From assembly GCA_964019135.1 (NCBI GenBank), contig OZ025256.1, positions 22,637,911 through 22,701,910 of the forward strand: a stretch of 64,000 nucleotides of DNA, given 5' to 3'. Below are positions 1 to 13,604 of this stretch, piece by piece. This DNA comes from Arenicola marina. Its lineage: Eukaryota > Annelida > Polychaeta > Arenicolidae. The notes beneath the pieces were generated by a model. The model ran no database searches. It saw only the letters and a program-made list of their open reading frames with translations, and had not been told where the DNA came from. The position numbers were made by a program, and so were the translations under genes. Every line of letters begins with the position of its first letter. Within the stretch, counting starts at the first letter, position 1.

Positions 1-639
1 GTGCGTACGTTACCCCATTTTTTTTATTGCGAACGGACCCGGAAGCTGTGGTTTGGTCATCTGGTGTAACGCCGAACAACAGGCGTGCAGTCCTGTGTCA
101 GTGGCTGTCTCGGAGTAGCAGCCTTCCCAATATGAATGTATCTATATATGAAAGCGTCGTTAGGCCCCACCGGCCTCCAAACTGCCCCCACAATGCAAAG
201 CTATCTATTATAAAGCTGCTCAAACAGCAATGTGTTCCTCCTGAGAGACACCTAAAATATTTTAAGTGGGCATCTATAACAGACAGGTCCTTATTGCCTA
301 AAATACAAATTATCGTTGGCCAGAAATAAACCGCTGTTAAAGACACGCTGTGGCAGAATGATACATCTCGCATGGATTTCTTGTGTACTACGTCATCAAG
401 ACTAACACATCGCTGTTTTGCCTGTTAACAATGAAAGCATTCAATGATATGAACCTACATTGCTCTAACAAGTTTAGACAACGCATCCAGTATATGTTGT
501 GGCAAATGTTGGCGAAATCGTTCCTTAGGTGCAAATCTATGGTATGAAGACAATCGGTGGCAAATTCTTGTATGAGCAACTTTAACATCATATGCTAAGG
601 CTACTACGGTTCTGAGTCAATGACACTATAAGACGAAAT
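1..639. other. Non-coding flank, no gene recognised
   Basis: Short open frames occur on both strands (about 100 codons at most), but none has recognisable motifs or a convincing exon structure. I see no repeat here and no support for a gene. It may be intron or 5' flank of the KCNQ gene whose C-terminal exons start at 9643. Confidence 0.4.
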
Positions 640-1330
640 ACGTGGTGATATAGGACGCACTGGTAACCAGACGAAAAAGGTTGTTATGGGACGAACTGTC
701 TCATAAAAGGCGACAGAGCGTTGTTACTATAGGCCAGAATAATTAAGTGCTACTGTAGGACAACAAGGCTACAACGGGAGAGAACGAGCGATAATCTAGG
801 ACAGAATGGTCATAAGGGCGACAGAATATGTGCCACTGTGAGATAAATGCTTTTAATCTGGACAGAATGATTGCTACTATAGCACAAAATGGGGGCTACT
901 ATATGACTATATATATACCAAATGACTAATGTATATAAGTTACTACGGGACAGAAAGAGTGCTAATATAGTACAGAATTGTTACAAGGGCGACAGTATGG
1001 TTGCTAATATAGCACAAAATAAGTGCAAATATGGGACGAAATGGTTACAAAGGAGACATTGTGGTTGCTAATATAGCACAAAATAAGTGCAAATATGGGA
1101 CGAAATGGTTACAAAGGAGACATTGTGGTTGCTAATATAGCGCAAAATAAGTGCTAATATAGTACAAAATTGTTACAAGGGCGACAGTATGGTTGCTAAT
1201 ATAGCACAAAATAAGTACTAATGTAGGACAGAATGGTTACCAGGGTGACAGAATATGTAGTACTACGGGACAAAATGGTCAGTACAAGGCATCATGGTTT
1301 CCTACTACGGCACAAGATGGCTGTGTTGCC
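640..1330. repeat. Degenerate tandem repeat, about 30-64 bp period
   Basis: Phrases such as GGTTGCTAATATAGCACAAA, GGACGAAATGGTTACAA and GGGCGACAGAAT recur in order through the interval. Two adjacent copies starting at 1021 and 1085 are nearly identical with a 64-bp spacing. Outside that pair the copies are diverged, so this is an old, decaying array with a recent local duplication. No coding potential is seen. Confidence 0.7.
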
Positions 1331-2333
1331 GCACGTCGTTTGTTACTGGTGCAATTATCGTCTTGACATCTCTTCATCCCCCGGATGCTATGCTGCAACA
1401 CTTCCTGGATAAAATCGTATATCTCCGTGTCGTGGTTCATCATACAATATGTCCGTGACTTTAACCGTTACAACGGCTTCCTCTCCCCCACATGGTCCCC
1501 TCGGCAATCTCACCATCTAGTTCCGCCAACGACCGCTCGGCGGCGCCTCGCTATGGACTATATATGGACGCGATATCATGTCGTTATCAAGCGAGGTTTA
1601 TTATCGCTTTAAATCTTATCTCCGGCCGGGGACATTTTGAGGGAGTTGTTAAAAGCTTTACCGCCCGCTGCAAAACGATATGCGACGGCATTCGTTATGT
1701 ACGCAATTACTTCGAGATGATCCGTGTCTACACAATTTGAGTATGATTCTAAACGTCAATTCTCATATAAATATGAAGGCTTGGATTTATCTCATCACCG
1801 ATTGTCTAACAAGATTGATCATTTGCGCCAAGCGAATTATCGATATATTAATCAGAGCTTCATGTGGGGCAGTTTGGCATCACTCCTCCGTTAAGTGTTT
1901 CACTGGACCTAAAGTAATTAAACCAAACGCTTATTTCTCTATCTGCTGCGGCGACCGGAAGTGTTCATACAAACAGTCTGAACGACTAATAGACATTCAG
2001 GCAACGGAAAACTGAATCGAATAATATTATGGCCTCTAATATCAAAAAGGGTAACAACCAATTTTGGGTATAAGGCGTCACATATCAGTCACTATCAATC
2101 ACACTTTTATTACTGTCCAAGTCCGTGGTATAATTCTAGAAATCGATGTCATCAGCAGCTCATTGTGTCCTATTACTATGCGTGTGGTATCGCAATGCAT
2201 CTTAGGAGGTGATATAGTGCTAGATTTATAACCGCTAGTGCTAAGAGTGATTTCTGTCATACGTGATTTAGGAAGAAAATTGACAGACAAAGCACATATT
2301 TTAAAATTAGATCCAATTACAACTCACTAACCG
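1331..2333. other. Unique non-coding DNA
   Basis: No recognisable gene, repeat or RNA was found. Open frames are short and lack motifs. The segment ends where the 52-bp minisatellite begins. Confidence 0.4.
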
Positions 2334-5300
2334 ACTCACCACCCTACAGTATCCCCCGCTCTACCCACTGCACAACCCAGACTCACCACCCTACAGTGAA
2401 ATGACCCCTGCTCTACCCACTGCACAACCCAGACTCACCACCCCACAGTGATATGACCCCTGCTCTGCCCACTGCACAACCCAGACTCACCACCCTACAG
2501 TGAAATGGCCCTTGCTCTACCCACTGCACAACCCAGACTCACCACCCTACAGTGAAATGGCCCTTGCTCTACCCACTGCACAACCCAGACTCACCACCCT
2601 ACAGTGAAATGGCCCCTGCTCTACCCACTGCACAACCCAGACTCACAACCCTACAGTGGCTCCAGCTCTACCCACTGCACAACCCAGACTCACAACCCTA
2701 CAGTGGGTCCAGCTCTACCCACTGCACAACCCAGACTCACCACCCCACAGTGATATGACCCCTGCTCTGCCCACTGCACAACCCAGACTCACCACCCTAC
2801 AGTGAAATGGCCCTTGCTCTACCCACTGCACAACCCAGACTCACCACCCTACAGTGAAATGGCCCCTGCTCTGCCCACTGCACAACCCAGACTCACCACC
2901 CTACAGTGAAATGGCCCCTGCTCTACCCACTGCACAACCCAGACTCACAACCCTACAGTGGGTCCAGCTCTACCCACTGCACAACCCAGACTCACCACCC
3001 TACAGTGAAATGGCCCTTGCTCTACCCACTGCACAACCCAGACTCACCACCCTACAGTGAAATGACCCTTGCTCTACCCACTGCACAACCCAGACTCACC
3101 ACCCTACAGTGAAATGGCCCCTGCTCTACCCACTGCACAACCCAGACTCACAACCCTACAGTGGCTCCAGCTCTACCCACTGCACAACCCAGACTCACAA
3201 CCCTACAGTGGGTCCAGCTCTACCCACTGCACAACCCAGACTCACCACCCCACAGTGATATGACCCCTGCTCTGCCCACTGCACAACCCAGACTCACCAC
3301 CCTACAGTGAAATGGCCCTTGCTCTACCCACTGCACAACCCAGACTCACCACCCTACAGTGAAATGGCCCCTGCTCTGCCCACTGCACAACCCAGACTCA
3401 CCACCCTACAGTGAAATGGCCCCTGCTCTACCCACTGCACAACCCAGACTCACAACCCTACAGTGGGTCCAGCTCTACCCACTGCACAACCCAGACTCAC
3501 CACCCTACAGTGAAATGGCCCTTGCTCTACCCACTGCACAACCCAGACCCACCACCCTACAGTGAAATGACCCTTGCTCTACCCACTGCACAACCCAGAC
3601 CCACCACCCTACAGTGAAATGGCCCTTGCTCTACCCACTGCACAACCCAGACTCACAACCCTACAGTGAAATGGCCCTTGCTCTACCCACTGCACAACCC
3701 AGACTCACCACCCTACAGTGAAATGGCCCTTGCTCTACCCACTGCACAACCCAGACCCACCACCCTACAGTGAAATGACCCTTGCTCTACCCACTGCACA
3801 ACCCAGACTCACAACCCTACAGTGAAATGGCCCTTGCTCTACCCACTGCACAACCCAGACTCACAACCCTACAGTGAAATGGCCCTTGCTCTACCCACTG
3901 CACAACCCAGACCCACCACCCTACAGTGAAATGACCCTTGCTCTACCCACTGCACAACCCAGACTCACCACCCTACAGTGAAATGACCCTTGCTCTACCC
4001 ACTGCACAACCCAGACTCACAACCCTACAGTGAAATGGCCCTTGCTCTACCCACTGCACAACCCAGACTCACCACCCTACAGTGAAATGGCCCTTGCTCT
4101 ACCCACTGCACAACCCAGACCCACCACCCTACAGTGAAATGACCCTTGCTCTACCCACTGCACAACCCAGACCCACCACCCTACAGTGAAATGGCCCTTG
4201 CTCTACCCACTGCACAACCCAGGGTCACAACCCTACAGTGAAATGGCCCTTGCTCTACCCACTGCACAACCCAGACTCACCACCCTACAGTGAAATGGCC
4301 CTTGCTCTACCCACTGCACAACCCAGACCCACCACCCTACAGTGAAATGGCCCTTGCTCTACCCACTGCACAACCCAGGGTCACAACCCTACAGTGAAAT
4401 GACCCTTGCTCTACCCACTGCACAACCCAGACCCACCACCCTACAGTGAAATGACCCTTGCTCTACCCACTGCACAACCCAGACCCACCACCCTACAGTG
4501 AAATGGCCCTTGCTCTACCCACTGCACAACCCAGGGTCACAACCCTACAGTGAAATGGCCCTTGCTCTACCCACTGCACAACCCAGACTCACAACCCTAC
4601 AGTGAAATGGCCCTTGCTCTACCCACTGCACAACCCAGACCCACCACCCTACAGTGAAATGGCCCTTGCTCTACCCACTGCACAACCCAGGGTCACAACC
4701 CTACAGTGAAATGACCCTTGCTCTACCCACTGCACAACCCAGACCCACCACCCTACAGTGAAATGGCCCTTGCTCTACCCACTGCACAACCCAGACTCAC
4801 CACCCTACAGTGAAATGACCCTTGCTCTACCCACTGCACAACCCAGACCCACCACCCTACAGTGAAATGACCCTTGCTCTACCCACTGCACAACCCAGAC
4901 CCACCACCCTACAGTGAAATGGCCCTTGCTCTACCCACTGCACAACCCAGACTCACCACCTTACAGTGAAATGGCCCTTGCTCTACCCACTGCACAGCCC
5001 AGACCCACCACCCTACAGTGAAATGACCCTTGCTCTACCCACTGCACAACCCAGACTCACCACCCTACAGTGAAATGGCCCTTGCTCTACCCACTGCACA
5101 ACCCAGACCCACCACCCTACAGTGAAATGACCCTTGCTCTACCCACTGCACAACCCAGACTCACCACCCTACAGTGAAATGGCCCTTGCTCTACCCACTG
5201 CACAACCCAGACTCACAACCCTACAGTGAAATGGCCCTTGCTCTACCCACTGCACAACCCAGACTCACCACCCTACAGTGAAATGGCCCTTGCTCTACCC

Positions 5301-6944
5301 ACTGCACAACCCAGACCCACCACCCTACAGTGAAATGACCCTTGCTCTACCCACTGCACAACCCAGACCCACCACCCTACAGTGAAATGGCCCTTGCTCT
5401 ATCCACTGCACAACCCAGGGTCACAACCCTACAGTGAAATGGCCCTTGCTCTACCCACTGCACAACCCAGACTCACAACCCTACAGTGAAATGGCCCTTG
5501 CTCTACCCACTGCACAACCCAGACCCACCACCCTACAGTGAAATGGCCCTTGCTCTACCCACTGCACAACCCAGGGTCACAACCCTACAGTGAAATGGCC
5601 CTTGCTCTACCCACTGCACAACCCAGGGTCACAACCCTACAGTGAAATGACCCTTGCTCTACCCACTGCACAACCCAGACCCACCACCCTACAGTGAAAT
5701 GGCCCTTGCTCTACCCACTGCACAACCCAGACTCACAACCCTATAGTGGTCCAGCTCTACCCACTGCACAACCCAGACCCACCACCCTACAGTGAAATGG
5801 CCCTTGCTCTACCCACTGCACAACCCAGACTCACCACCCTACAGTGAAATGGCCCCTGCTCTACCCACTGCACAACCCAGACTCACAACCCTACAGTGGG
5901 TCCAGCTCTACCCACTGCACAACCCAGACCCACCACCCTACAGTGAAATGGCCCTTGCTCTACCCACTGCACAACCCAGGGTCACAACCCTACAGTGGGT
6001 CCTGCTCTGCCCACTGCACAACCCAGACTCACCACCCTACAGTGAAATGGCCCTTGCTCTACCCACTGCACAACCCAGACTCACCACCCTACAGTGAAAT
6101 GGCCCTTGCTCTACCCACTGCCCAACCCAGACTCACCACCCTACAATGAAATGGCCCTTGCTCTACCCACTGCACAACCCAGACTCACCACCCTACAGTG
6201 AAATGGCCCTTGCTCTACCCACTGCACAACCCAGACTCACCACCCTACAGTGAAATGGCCCCTGCTCTACCCACTGCACAACCCAGACTCACCACCCTAC
6301 AGTGAAATGGCCCTTGCTCTACCCACTGCACAACCCAGACTCACCACCCTACAGTGAAATGGCCCTTGCTCTACCCACTGCACAACCCAGACTCACAACC
6401 CTACAGTGGGTCCAGCTCTACCCACTGCACAACCCAGACTCACCACCCTACAGTGATATGGCCCTTGCTCTACCCACTGCACAACCCAGACTCACAACCC
6501 TACAGTGGGTCCAGCTCTACCCACTGCACAACCCAGACTCACCACCCTACAGTGAAATGGCCCCTGCTCTACCCACTGCACAACCCAGACTCACCACCCT
6601 ACAGTGAAATGGCCCTTGCTCTACCCACTGCACAACCCAGACTCACCACCCTACAGTGAAATGGCCCTTGCTCTACCCACTGCACAACCCAGACTCACAA
6701 CCCTACAGTGGGTCCAGCTCTACCCACTGCACAACCCAGACTCACCACCCTACAGTGAAATGGCCCCTGCTCTACCCACTGCACAACCCAGACTCACCAC
6801 CCTACAGTGAAATGACCCCTGCTCTACCCACTGCACAACCCAGACTCACCACCCTACAGTGGGTCCAGCTCTACCCACTGCACAACCCAGACTCACAACC
6901 CTACAGTGAAATGACCCCTGCTCTACCCACTGCACAACCCAGGG
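2334..6944. repeat. 52-bp minisatellite, about 88 copies
   Basis: A 52-bp unit is repeated head to tail. Its core phrases are CTCTACCCACTGCACAACCC, AGACTCACCACCCTACAGTG and AAATGGCCCTTG. Units vary at a few sites (ACTCACC / ACCCACC / GGTCACA; GAAATGGCCCTT / GGGTCCAG). Runs of about 505 bp reappear in the same order, for example units from 2750 and again from 3255, so higher-order duplication is present. Because 52 is not a multiple of 3, the open frames that appear are short and shift from unit to unit; none is taken as coding. Copy number is array length divided by unit length. Confidence 0.97.
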
Positions 6945-9642
6945 TCCTACGGTCTGTTAATCTGAAGCGTCTGAATGATTTATGAACAGGGTTATTACAC
7001 AGAGCGGAATGAAACGTCACTTGAAAGCAAAGAAGATGCAATAACTTTTCGTATGTCCTTTACCGCCAGACCTAGACTGCCGTGGAACCGCCGTCACGCG
7101 TTCATGCGGTGTGCTTGTGCAGGAAGCAGAAGCCACCCGTTTGGCTATTTATAGACACGCGTTTGTACGCACTGACGGTTCTACGGTAGTCCGGCGGTTT
7201 ACCTTTCGGTGTCTGCAAACCGCTACTCCGCAACGGTGGTTTAATTAAAGCAGCCTACTTACATGCGCCCTCTTAGATTTTGAAAATTTTAAAATCAACA
7301 CTAAAAGTATCTCAAAATTATATACAGCATATATATTTTATATTTCGTTGAGTCTGTAACAATTTCAACATAAAACGCGGACTAGTTTATCGCGCTCGAA
7401 CCTCCTATAGCGAGTCGCTGTCGACATCACACAGAATACTGAACGGCGAACTGGCGCGCAAGGATATAAAACCGGCCACCAACAAAGCTCCGGTGAAAAA
7501 ATGTGCTTCTCTCAGAATATACTTATTTGACATGGAGTAGAGATTGGTAATATCAAAATTACAGAACATATTGCTTTAACTGCGGTGATTTGCAGGTTGT
7601 GCAGGATAAAGATGTGAAATATATGGATGGCTTTTCGTGATAGTAGTACTGACTGACACGTTTGTGTTTCTTATTCCATGCCACGTGACCTTCCAAATCA
7701 CCTTGATGGAACATACGGACCCCGGATATGGCCTCGTTTTCGCTTTCACTTTATAACTTGCCTTCTGCTTGCCCCGTCTCTGCTCTTGCGGTCTTCGGAT
7801 TCACGCCATTCGTCTTGCATGACACCAACTCACCTTTCAATTCACCTCATAACTCATTATGTTATGTTACTAACATGGACATCCGTTATTTTAACGGTCG
7901 CTGTTTCCTCGTTTCTATTATATTTTTACATGGCCCATATGTCTCATTCTGTGCGATTTATTACGCATCTAAACGCGTCCATGTGAACTGCAACTTAACT
8001 TACCTTGAGACATCTTGGCTTCTCGTTCTCCTTTAATATGATCCACCACAAATGTGCCGCCGATTTTTCACCCCCCCCCAAAAAAAAAAACCCCCAAAAA
8101 TGCAACGTAATAAATCAACCAACTCATCCTGACGTTGAATATTGACAAATGTTTCCTGATGCGCGCCTCTCCTTTCGTTACCCCCCCTCCCTTCGGCCCC
8201 TCCTCCTCCCCTGCCCCTGGGTCTCGCCCCTATCAGTGTGCCCCCACGGGCCCGTCTCGGTCGCAGCCCGGCTTGGTCGAAGATGAGGGATGTCTTCAAA
8301 TGGTCCTTCACGGCGTCTAGCGAAGACGACGAGGAGAATGCTGAAGACGAGGCAGAAGAGTAATTGGACTTCCTTTAATAGCAAAATCATTTACAACATA
8401 TATATATGTAGTCTAATACATTTTTTCTCTTTCTCCGTTTTTTTTATCTTTAGGCATTTGCCGACGCGTCACATATATTTCCGGCTTTTTGGTTGTTTTC
8501 AATATCTTCTCTTAATTATATGTATATATGTATGTATATGCATACGCCTCTCACACTTCGTCTTGCGTCGTTTTCAGGGTCATTAATTTGAGTTATATGC
8601 AGTTCTTCACCTTATAAATTGTTTTTTTCGACGTCATTATTTTCTATTCTTCGAATTTACACATATTCATTCATTTCACTTGCGCTCTGAGCGGCGAAGG
8701 GAATATTGGAGCTGTGAAATGTCACTTTAATGCATTCTACTGTTATTTCCTACATTGCAATAGTCGGCAAGCCCCACTATTCCAATAGTGTATTCCCACT
8801 CTGAAATATATAAGAACTAGGAGAAGAAGACAACGGAATTTATCTCCAACTGCCTATCTAACAAACGATTGATTGCAATCTTTCCGTCACATTTGTCACT
8901 AGTTGGCTATTTGTTTCCAAGCAATTTCTATGTCTGTATTTTTCTCTGACATTTCATCAGCATCCTATCGCTATTTGTATTGGATCTTTATCGAATGCAA
9001 CAAATTAAGATTGTAGTATTGTAGCAGTTGTGTTCGTTTTTTGAGCAAGAGGGTGTGTTAAGAAATATATGATGGCATTATGATTACTGGGACCGCCATT
9101 ACAACTCTGCTGATGTTCATGTACTCGCTGATTTATAACACCTTCGTAAGTTTTGTTTTTCTTACAGATTTCTGCACCTTACAAAGTGGTTTTTTTCTGC
9201 ACTGCACTGTCACACTTCATTACGTTCTTCAGATAAAAAAGTTACATATTTATCGTATTGATCCTCTCTTTACGACCGCTATGGGTTACGCTACCTGCGT
9301 GGCATTTCTCTCACTGATGTGTTGTTCTGTCTACTCAGCGCTATCTACTTTGGCATATAAATCTTCCCCTGCAAGGTTACATTGGACAGTGAATCACTTA
9401 CTGCCATGTGGCTCCGCATTCAACGTATATTTATAAGTATCAGAATGTGAATTACTCAATCTTTTGAATACGAAACTACAAACTCGCCATGCTTTTCACC
9501 ATTCCTTGTGGGTCACTCCATATCATGTGGTGGTAAATGCGGATTTAACAAAAGTTTCACGTTTGTTGGATGAAAATAAAATAAAATTAATCTATACATA
9601 TAAGTACGTAAAGAGGAAAACGATAATTTGTTACAATTTTAG
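6945..9642. other. Non-coding DNA, probably upstream KCNQ intron
   Basis: No channel pore, transmembrane or calmodulin-helix-A sequence was found here, so the earlier KCNQ exons are probably outside the window. The 8070-8260 stretch is rich in C and A homopolymers, like the edges of the small G/C-rich elements elsewhere. A 26-codon acidic open frame (8283-8363) is noted separately. Otherwise nothing is supported. Confidence 0.45.
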
Positions 9643-9849
9643 TGAGCGGGAATCAAAATACAAGCACAACTCTTCCTTTATGAGTCGCCTCTCCACACGG
9701 CGGAAGGATCGCTCCCATCACAATTCCACTTCCGGTCTGACGTCACCATCGCCTCTCGTGCCACGTCACGGCATCCTGCGACGATCCAACAGCAACCAAA
9801 CAGCGCCCTCTGACGACCGAGACACCGACACACCCGACACTCTACACAG
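9643..9849 (+). CDS. KCNQ-type potassium channel, linker exon (internal)
   Basis: This is a putative internal exon of the KCNQ gene completed by the next four exons. It follows a TTTTAG acceptor and ends at a consensus donor (CAG|GTGAGT). It starts in phase 2 and ends in phase 2, joining the 14247 exon without a shift. The product is a basic, Ser-rich linker with SRLSTRRKDRS near its start and an acidic end, DDRDTDTPDTLHR. In KCNQ channels the segment between the A and B calmodulin helices is variable and basic/Ser-rich, so this fits its position. No family motif proves it; the evidence is splice phase plus context. The preceding exons are not found in the window. Confidence 0.62.
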
Positions 9850-10939
9850 GTGAGTCACGTGACTGACTGCGAGTGTTGCCATGACATAATACGGTAAATA
9901 TATATATACATATATAGGTATATAATTATATATATGTAAGTGTATCACAGCTGCATAATACTAACAAATATTATGGAAGTAGATTACGTTCAATGACTAT
10001 AATCGCGATTTTCGTTGATTACGTTTCGCCTTTGGGTTGAACGCGAGGTAGTGATGGTGTGGGTTCGGGGGGTTCGGGGGGTGGGGGGGAGGGAGGGGGG
10101 AGAGATTCAGATCCCGATATATAATGTTATAGTTTAACACGGTTAACGCTGGGACCTCAGTGACCAGTCAAGATAATTGTATAACGTTGATACAGGCACA
10201 GAACGGATTATTGCCAATCAAAATAGCGAATTAAAGGTTGTCTATACCTTTATAATTCGTCAGCTTCAAGTGTAGACGCTTACTGGAATATTGTTTTGTC
10301 TTATGGGTCCTTTAATCTAGCTATACGTCGTCGTATAATGCCGCATACTAGGAAAAGCCAGTATTTACGTTTTATTTGGGAAGCGTTTTATGTCCTGTTA
10401 CATCACTGTCCTGAACAGAGTACTATTTCTATGTGACCGTCGCTTCAAATTTCGAGCATTTTTGCATCTCGATATTTCAATATTAATCCAATGTAAATAA
10501 CAGTAAATAATATTAAATAACAGAATCAGGACCTTCGACCATATATTACACGGGGATTTTTAATCTCCGAAATTCCGTATATGACAATGTTGAGTTTACA
10601 TAGGGGCTTCGAGTAGGACGATTTAGGCTCACATTGCCCCCAAAATCGCGTGTTTTTATTATTCTTTGAAAAAACACAGTTGAATATATTGAAATCCCAT
10701 AAAAGACAACGCTAAATTTGAATAGGGGTTGGGGATATTCAACCTCACATTCCCAAAAACGAGCCTGATGACATTATGTGATCAGTGAATAATAACAGAC
10801 CCTGTCTGGTAAAATCGTTCACCGTGAGTTATGTTATGCAATGCCGCGAACTACCTTCTGGAAGCAACATTTCAAGATATTCCCGTACGTTAAGCGCCTA
10901 TAAATGATAATTATCTCCTGCGATTTGTAAGCATCATGC

Positions 10940-11203
10940 AGTGGCGAATCTAGGAATTTACGAAAGTGGGGAGAGGCGGCGGCACCATTTATTTAAGTAC
11001 TATCCCGGCGATGATGCAGCGAGAAACTTGCGATCGGGGGGAGTGGGGGTGCAGGTGAAGTTGTACAGAAAGAATACGGAACGTGCTCCCTGTGCCCCCT
11101 CAATCAGAGAAGGGGGGGCACGGGCCTGTTTGCGCCTATTTTCTAGGGAAAGGGGGGGGGGGCACGTGCCCCCTGTGCCCCCCCTACCACTGGAGCCGCC
11201 CCA
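10940..11203. mobile_element. Small non-autonomous element with GGCGNNTCNAG ends
   Basis: The left end reads AGTGGCGAATCTAGG. The right end, read on the other strand, is GGGGCGGCTCCAGTGG. The interior has long G runs and GGGGGGCACGTGCCCCC-like patches. The same end type (GGCGGATC-C/T-A) recurs at 18854-18933 and 21146-24495. The length and lack of an open frame fit a non-autonomous DNA element. I cannot assign a superfamily, and no target duplication is clear. Confidence 0.5.
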
Positions 11204-12827
11204 TAGATCATCGGATCCAGGGATATCTCTCACAACGACTAAAGATTGTGCCAATCTAAGATTGCCCTTGGTGCACAAATGGCATCCAAGTAATACCGAC
11301 ACCGACAGGTATATGTAACGTATATAGGGGTAGGGGCCAGCTGATTGAGGTCTCCGGGCGCGGGAATCACGGGAATAGTGAGGATGATATGGATCATGTT
11401 CTTTCCTTGAGAATAGAGGAAAATTCGCGGATGGGCACATCGGTATAGCATCCTGCTCCGTTGTAATACATCTGACCCTCTGCCTAAAGCTACCAGCAAT
11501 ATGTGTGTTAGGCTTTATTTCCATCGATTAACCATGTAGCGGCCAACTGGGTCAACAAAGAAGTGATACGAAGCATTCGGTGTGAATTAAACTGATTTTC
11601 GCTGTATATTTGAATATTGCTTAACATTTAAATGAGTAATAATGTAAACATTAGCAAACATATATGTATGTCACACATACACGTGTTCCACCGCGTACAA
11701 CGGAATAATTATCAAAATGTGAAACTGACGTTCATTCTCTTTCAAACCCTTTCCTGCCCCACCACTAGCTCCATGTCCACCCCTTCTTACATTTGCAATC
11801 AATTAATTTCACTTTTTCTCCATTGTAAACTCCAATTATTATCCAACTTCCCCACATTTAAACACTACTGTGGGACTCTTGCATCAACTATTCGTCTCCT
11901 CATCGATACCCCGGTACCATTTTGTCCGACTCGTGTACCTTCGTCTCACTCCCCCTCATTGCTAATCTATCCTGCAGACTTGTTGTCCTTACAAACCCCT
12001 CATCTTTCCATCAATGCCTGTATCTTACCGACATATGTTCTTTCCCCCTGGCAACCCCCTACCCAATACATCCACAGTAGCCTGTTGTGTTTCCCCAATA
12101 TTAGGTAAAGTATGAGCTGTCGTTCAGTTGTTTCTGTGACATCTATCCATAGGTCACAAACTAAGGTGGACTGCATTTTGATCATTAATAATATCGCAGA
12201 ATATTAGCTTTAACTCCCTTTCGAGCTGCCCCTATTTCTAATTACCGACCGTGTCGAACTTGCGAAAGCTGAGTTTCCTATTACCAACTTGGTCTAGAAA
12301 GATGCTTGCGTCGCAACATTTTAATTCACTTTTAGCAAGGTACTTTCTACATTCTGTCGAGTCGTATAAACGCAATCGGAAAGTCAGTCCATCTTGTACA
12401 TGTATATATAGTCAACTCATACCTCCCCTTGGCTACCCTTGTCTCCAGCCAGTCTCCACAACTTCCTGGATTTCACAACTTGGTGTCCTCCTCTTCTCTG
12501 CAGCCTCCCACTTTTTGTTGGAGATATGAGCACTTATACTGGACATTATTTATTTGGAATTTATCATGACGTACTGGTTAGTTTCATCTCATTTCCCAGC
12601 CAGCTAAAAAAAAAAAAGGGTGTCGACCCTTTTAATATTGACATAGAACATGTCTTAAGATGCAGACGAACTTGCTGAATGCTTCTTACACCGAGGTAGA
12701 GTTCTGTTACACCGTTCACAGTATATGTTCACATAACTTCTTCGTGAACTATATCATTCAGTCGGAGGATTCGTTATGTGTCTATACACCTAACATTGCG
12801 TGTGTCTGACATCTCTCACTTGCCGTT

Positions 12828-13253
12828 CGTATGTGCGTTCCAGGTTTGATGTAATGCCAGAAGTGTCGCAATGAATAAGGACAAAATTCGCAGTTCAGTG
12901 CGTATGAATCGAGTGAGTCACGTGACACAGTTCAATTCCTAAATAGTTAATAGTGGAAGTTTATAACATGCATCGATCTGGCAGAAAACATGAATGTAAG
13001 GTGTCAACAAGTAAGTGATAACTACTAAATTTCATGCGCCCCCAGCAGCCCATGGTTCATGCCAGCTAGTTCACTTTGTAAGCCCTTCGTCATCTTGGGG
13101 CGTTTTCACACTCAACTTTTCATACAATAATAGGGTACTTAAAGCTAACGACTTAACGTGGTAGGAAATAGCAGACAGGCAGCTTATTACGACAGATCTG
13201 GCATTACGTCACAGCTGGAGCGCACATACGTCACAGCTGGAGCGCACATACGT
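12828..13253. mobile_element. MITE-like element, TIR about 38 bp
   Basis: The left end (from 12829) reads GTATGTGCGTTCCAGG then TGATGTAATGCCAGAAGTGTCG. The right end, reverse-complemented from 13229, reads GTATGTGCGCTCCAGC then TGACGTAATGCCAGATCTGTCG. The two ends are therefore imperfect inverted repeats of about 38 bp. The outer 23 bp at the right are duplicated once (13207-13229 and 13230-13252). The body holds no credible open frame. A related, diverged copy lies at about 58976-59310. I infer a non-autonomous DNA transposon; the superfamily is unknown. Confidence 0.72.
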
Positions 13254-13604
13254 AACCCCTGATAATAGACTGGACACTCTCACCTTCGACACTCTAAGGG
13301 TCGTCTACGTATTCACGTGGTGTCGAAAAGAGAACTGTTGTGATACCTTTGCAACTCTTGATACCTATAATGTCACATGCATGTTGTTGGAGAGGTAAAT
13401 AATAGATATTATTTGCACGTTAACCGAACATATCATCTATACTGGCGCCTGTTGCGACACGCAATAGTGCTACTTATCTGTTTCTTTGAATATAAACTTT
13501 GCCTTTTTTTTACAAGATTTTTTATCGATAAGGGATGCACATAGAAACGATTACCACCTGCAAGTTGATGTCACTGTCTTTCGCTCCAGAGCTGCAGCGT
13601 CAAT

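Noticed and set aside
2552-6985. Open frames rich in P-L-H-N-P-D-S across the 52-bp array
   Set aside because: Reading frames shift with each 52-bp unit and have no other support.
9080-9436. A 118-codon hydrophobic frame, considered as a channel membrane segment
   Set aside because: No KCNQ pore or voltage-sensor motif is present, and composition matches the surrounding AT-rich intron-like DNA.
11632-12108. A 158-codon frame in the KCNQ intron
   Set aside because: No recognisable motif, Cys/Ser/Pro-rich by base composition, and it lies in the intron with no splice support.
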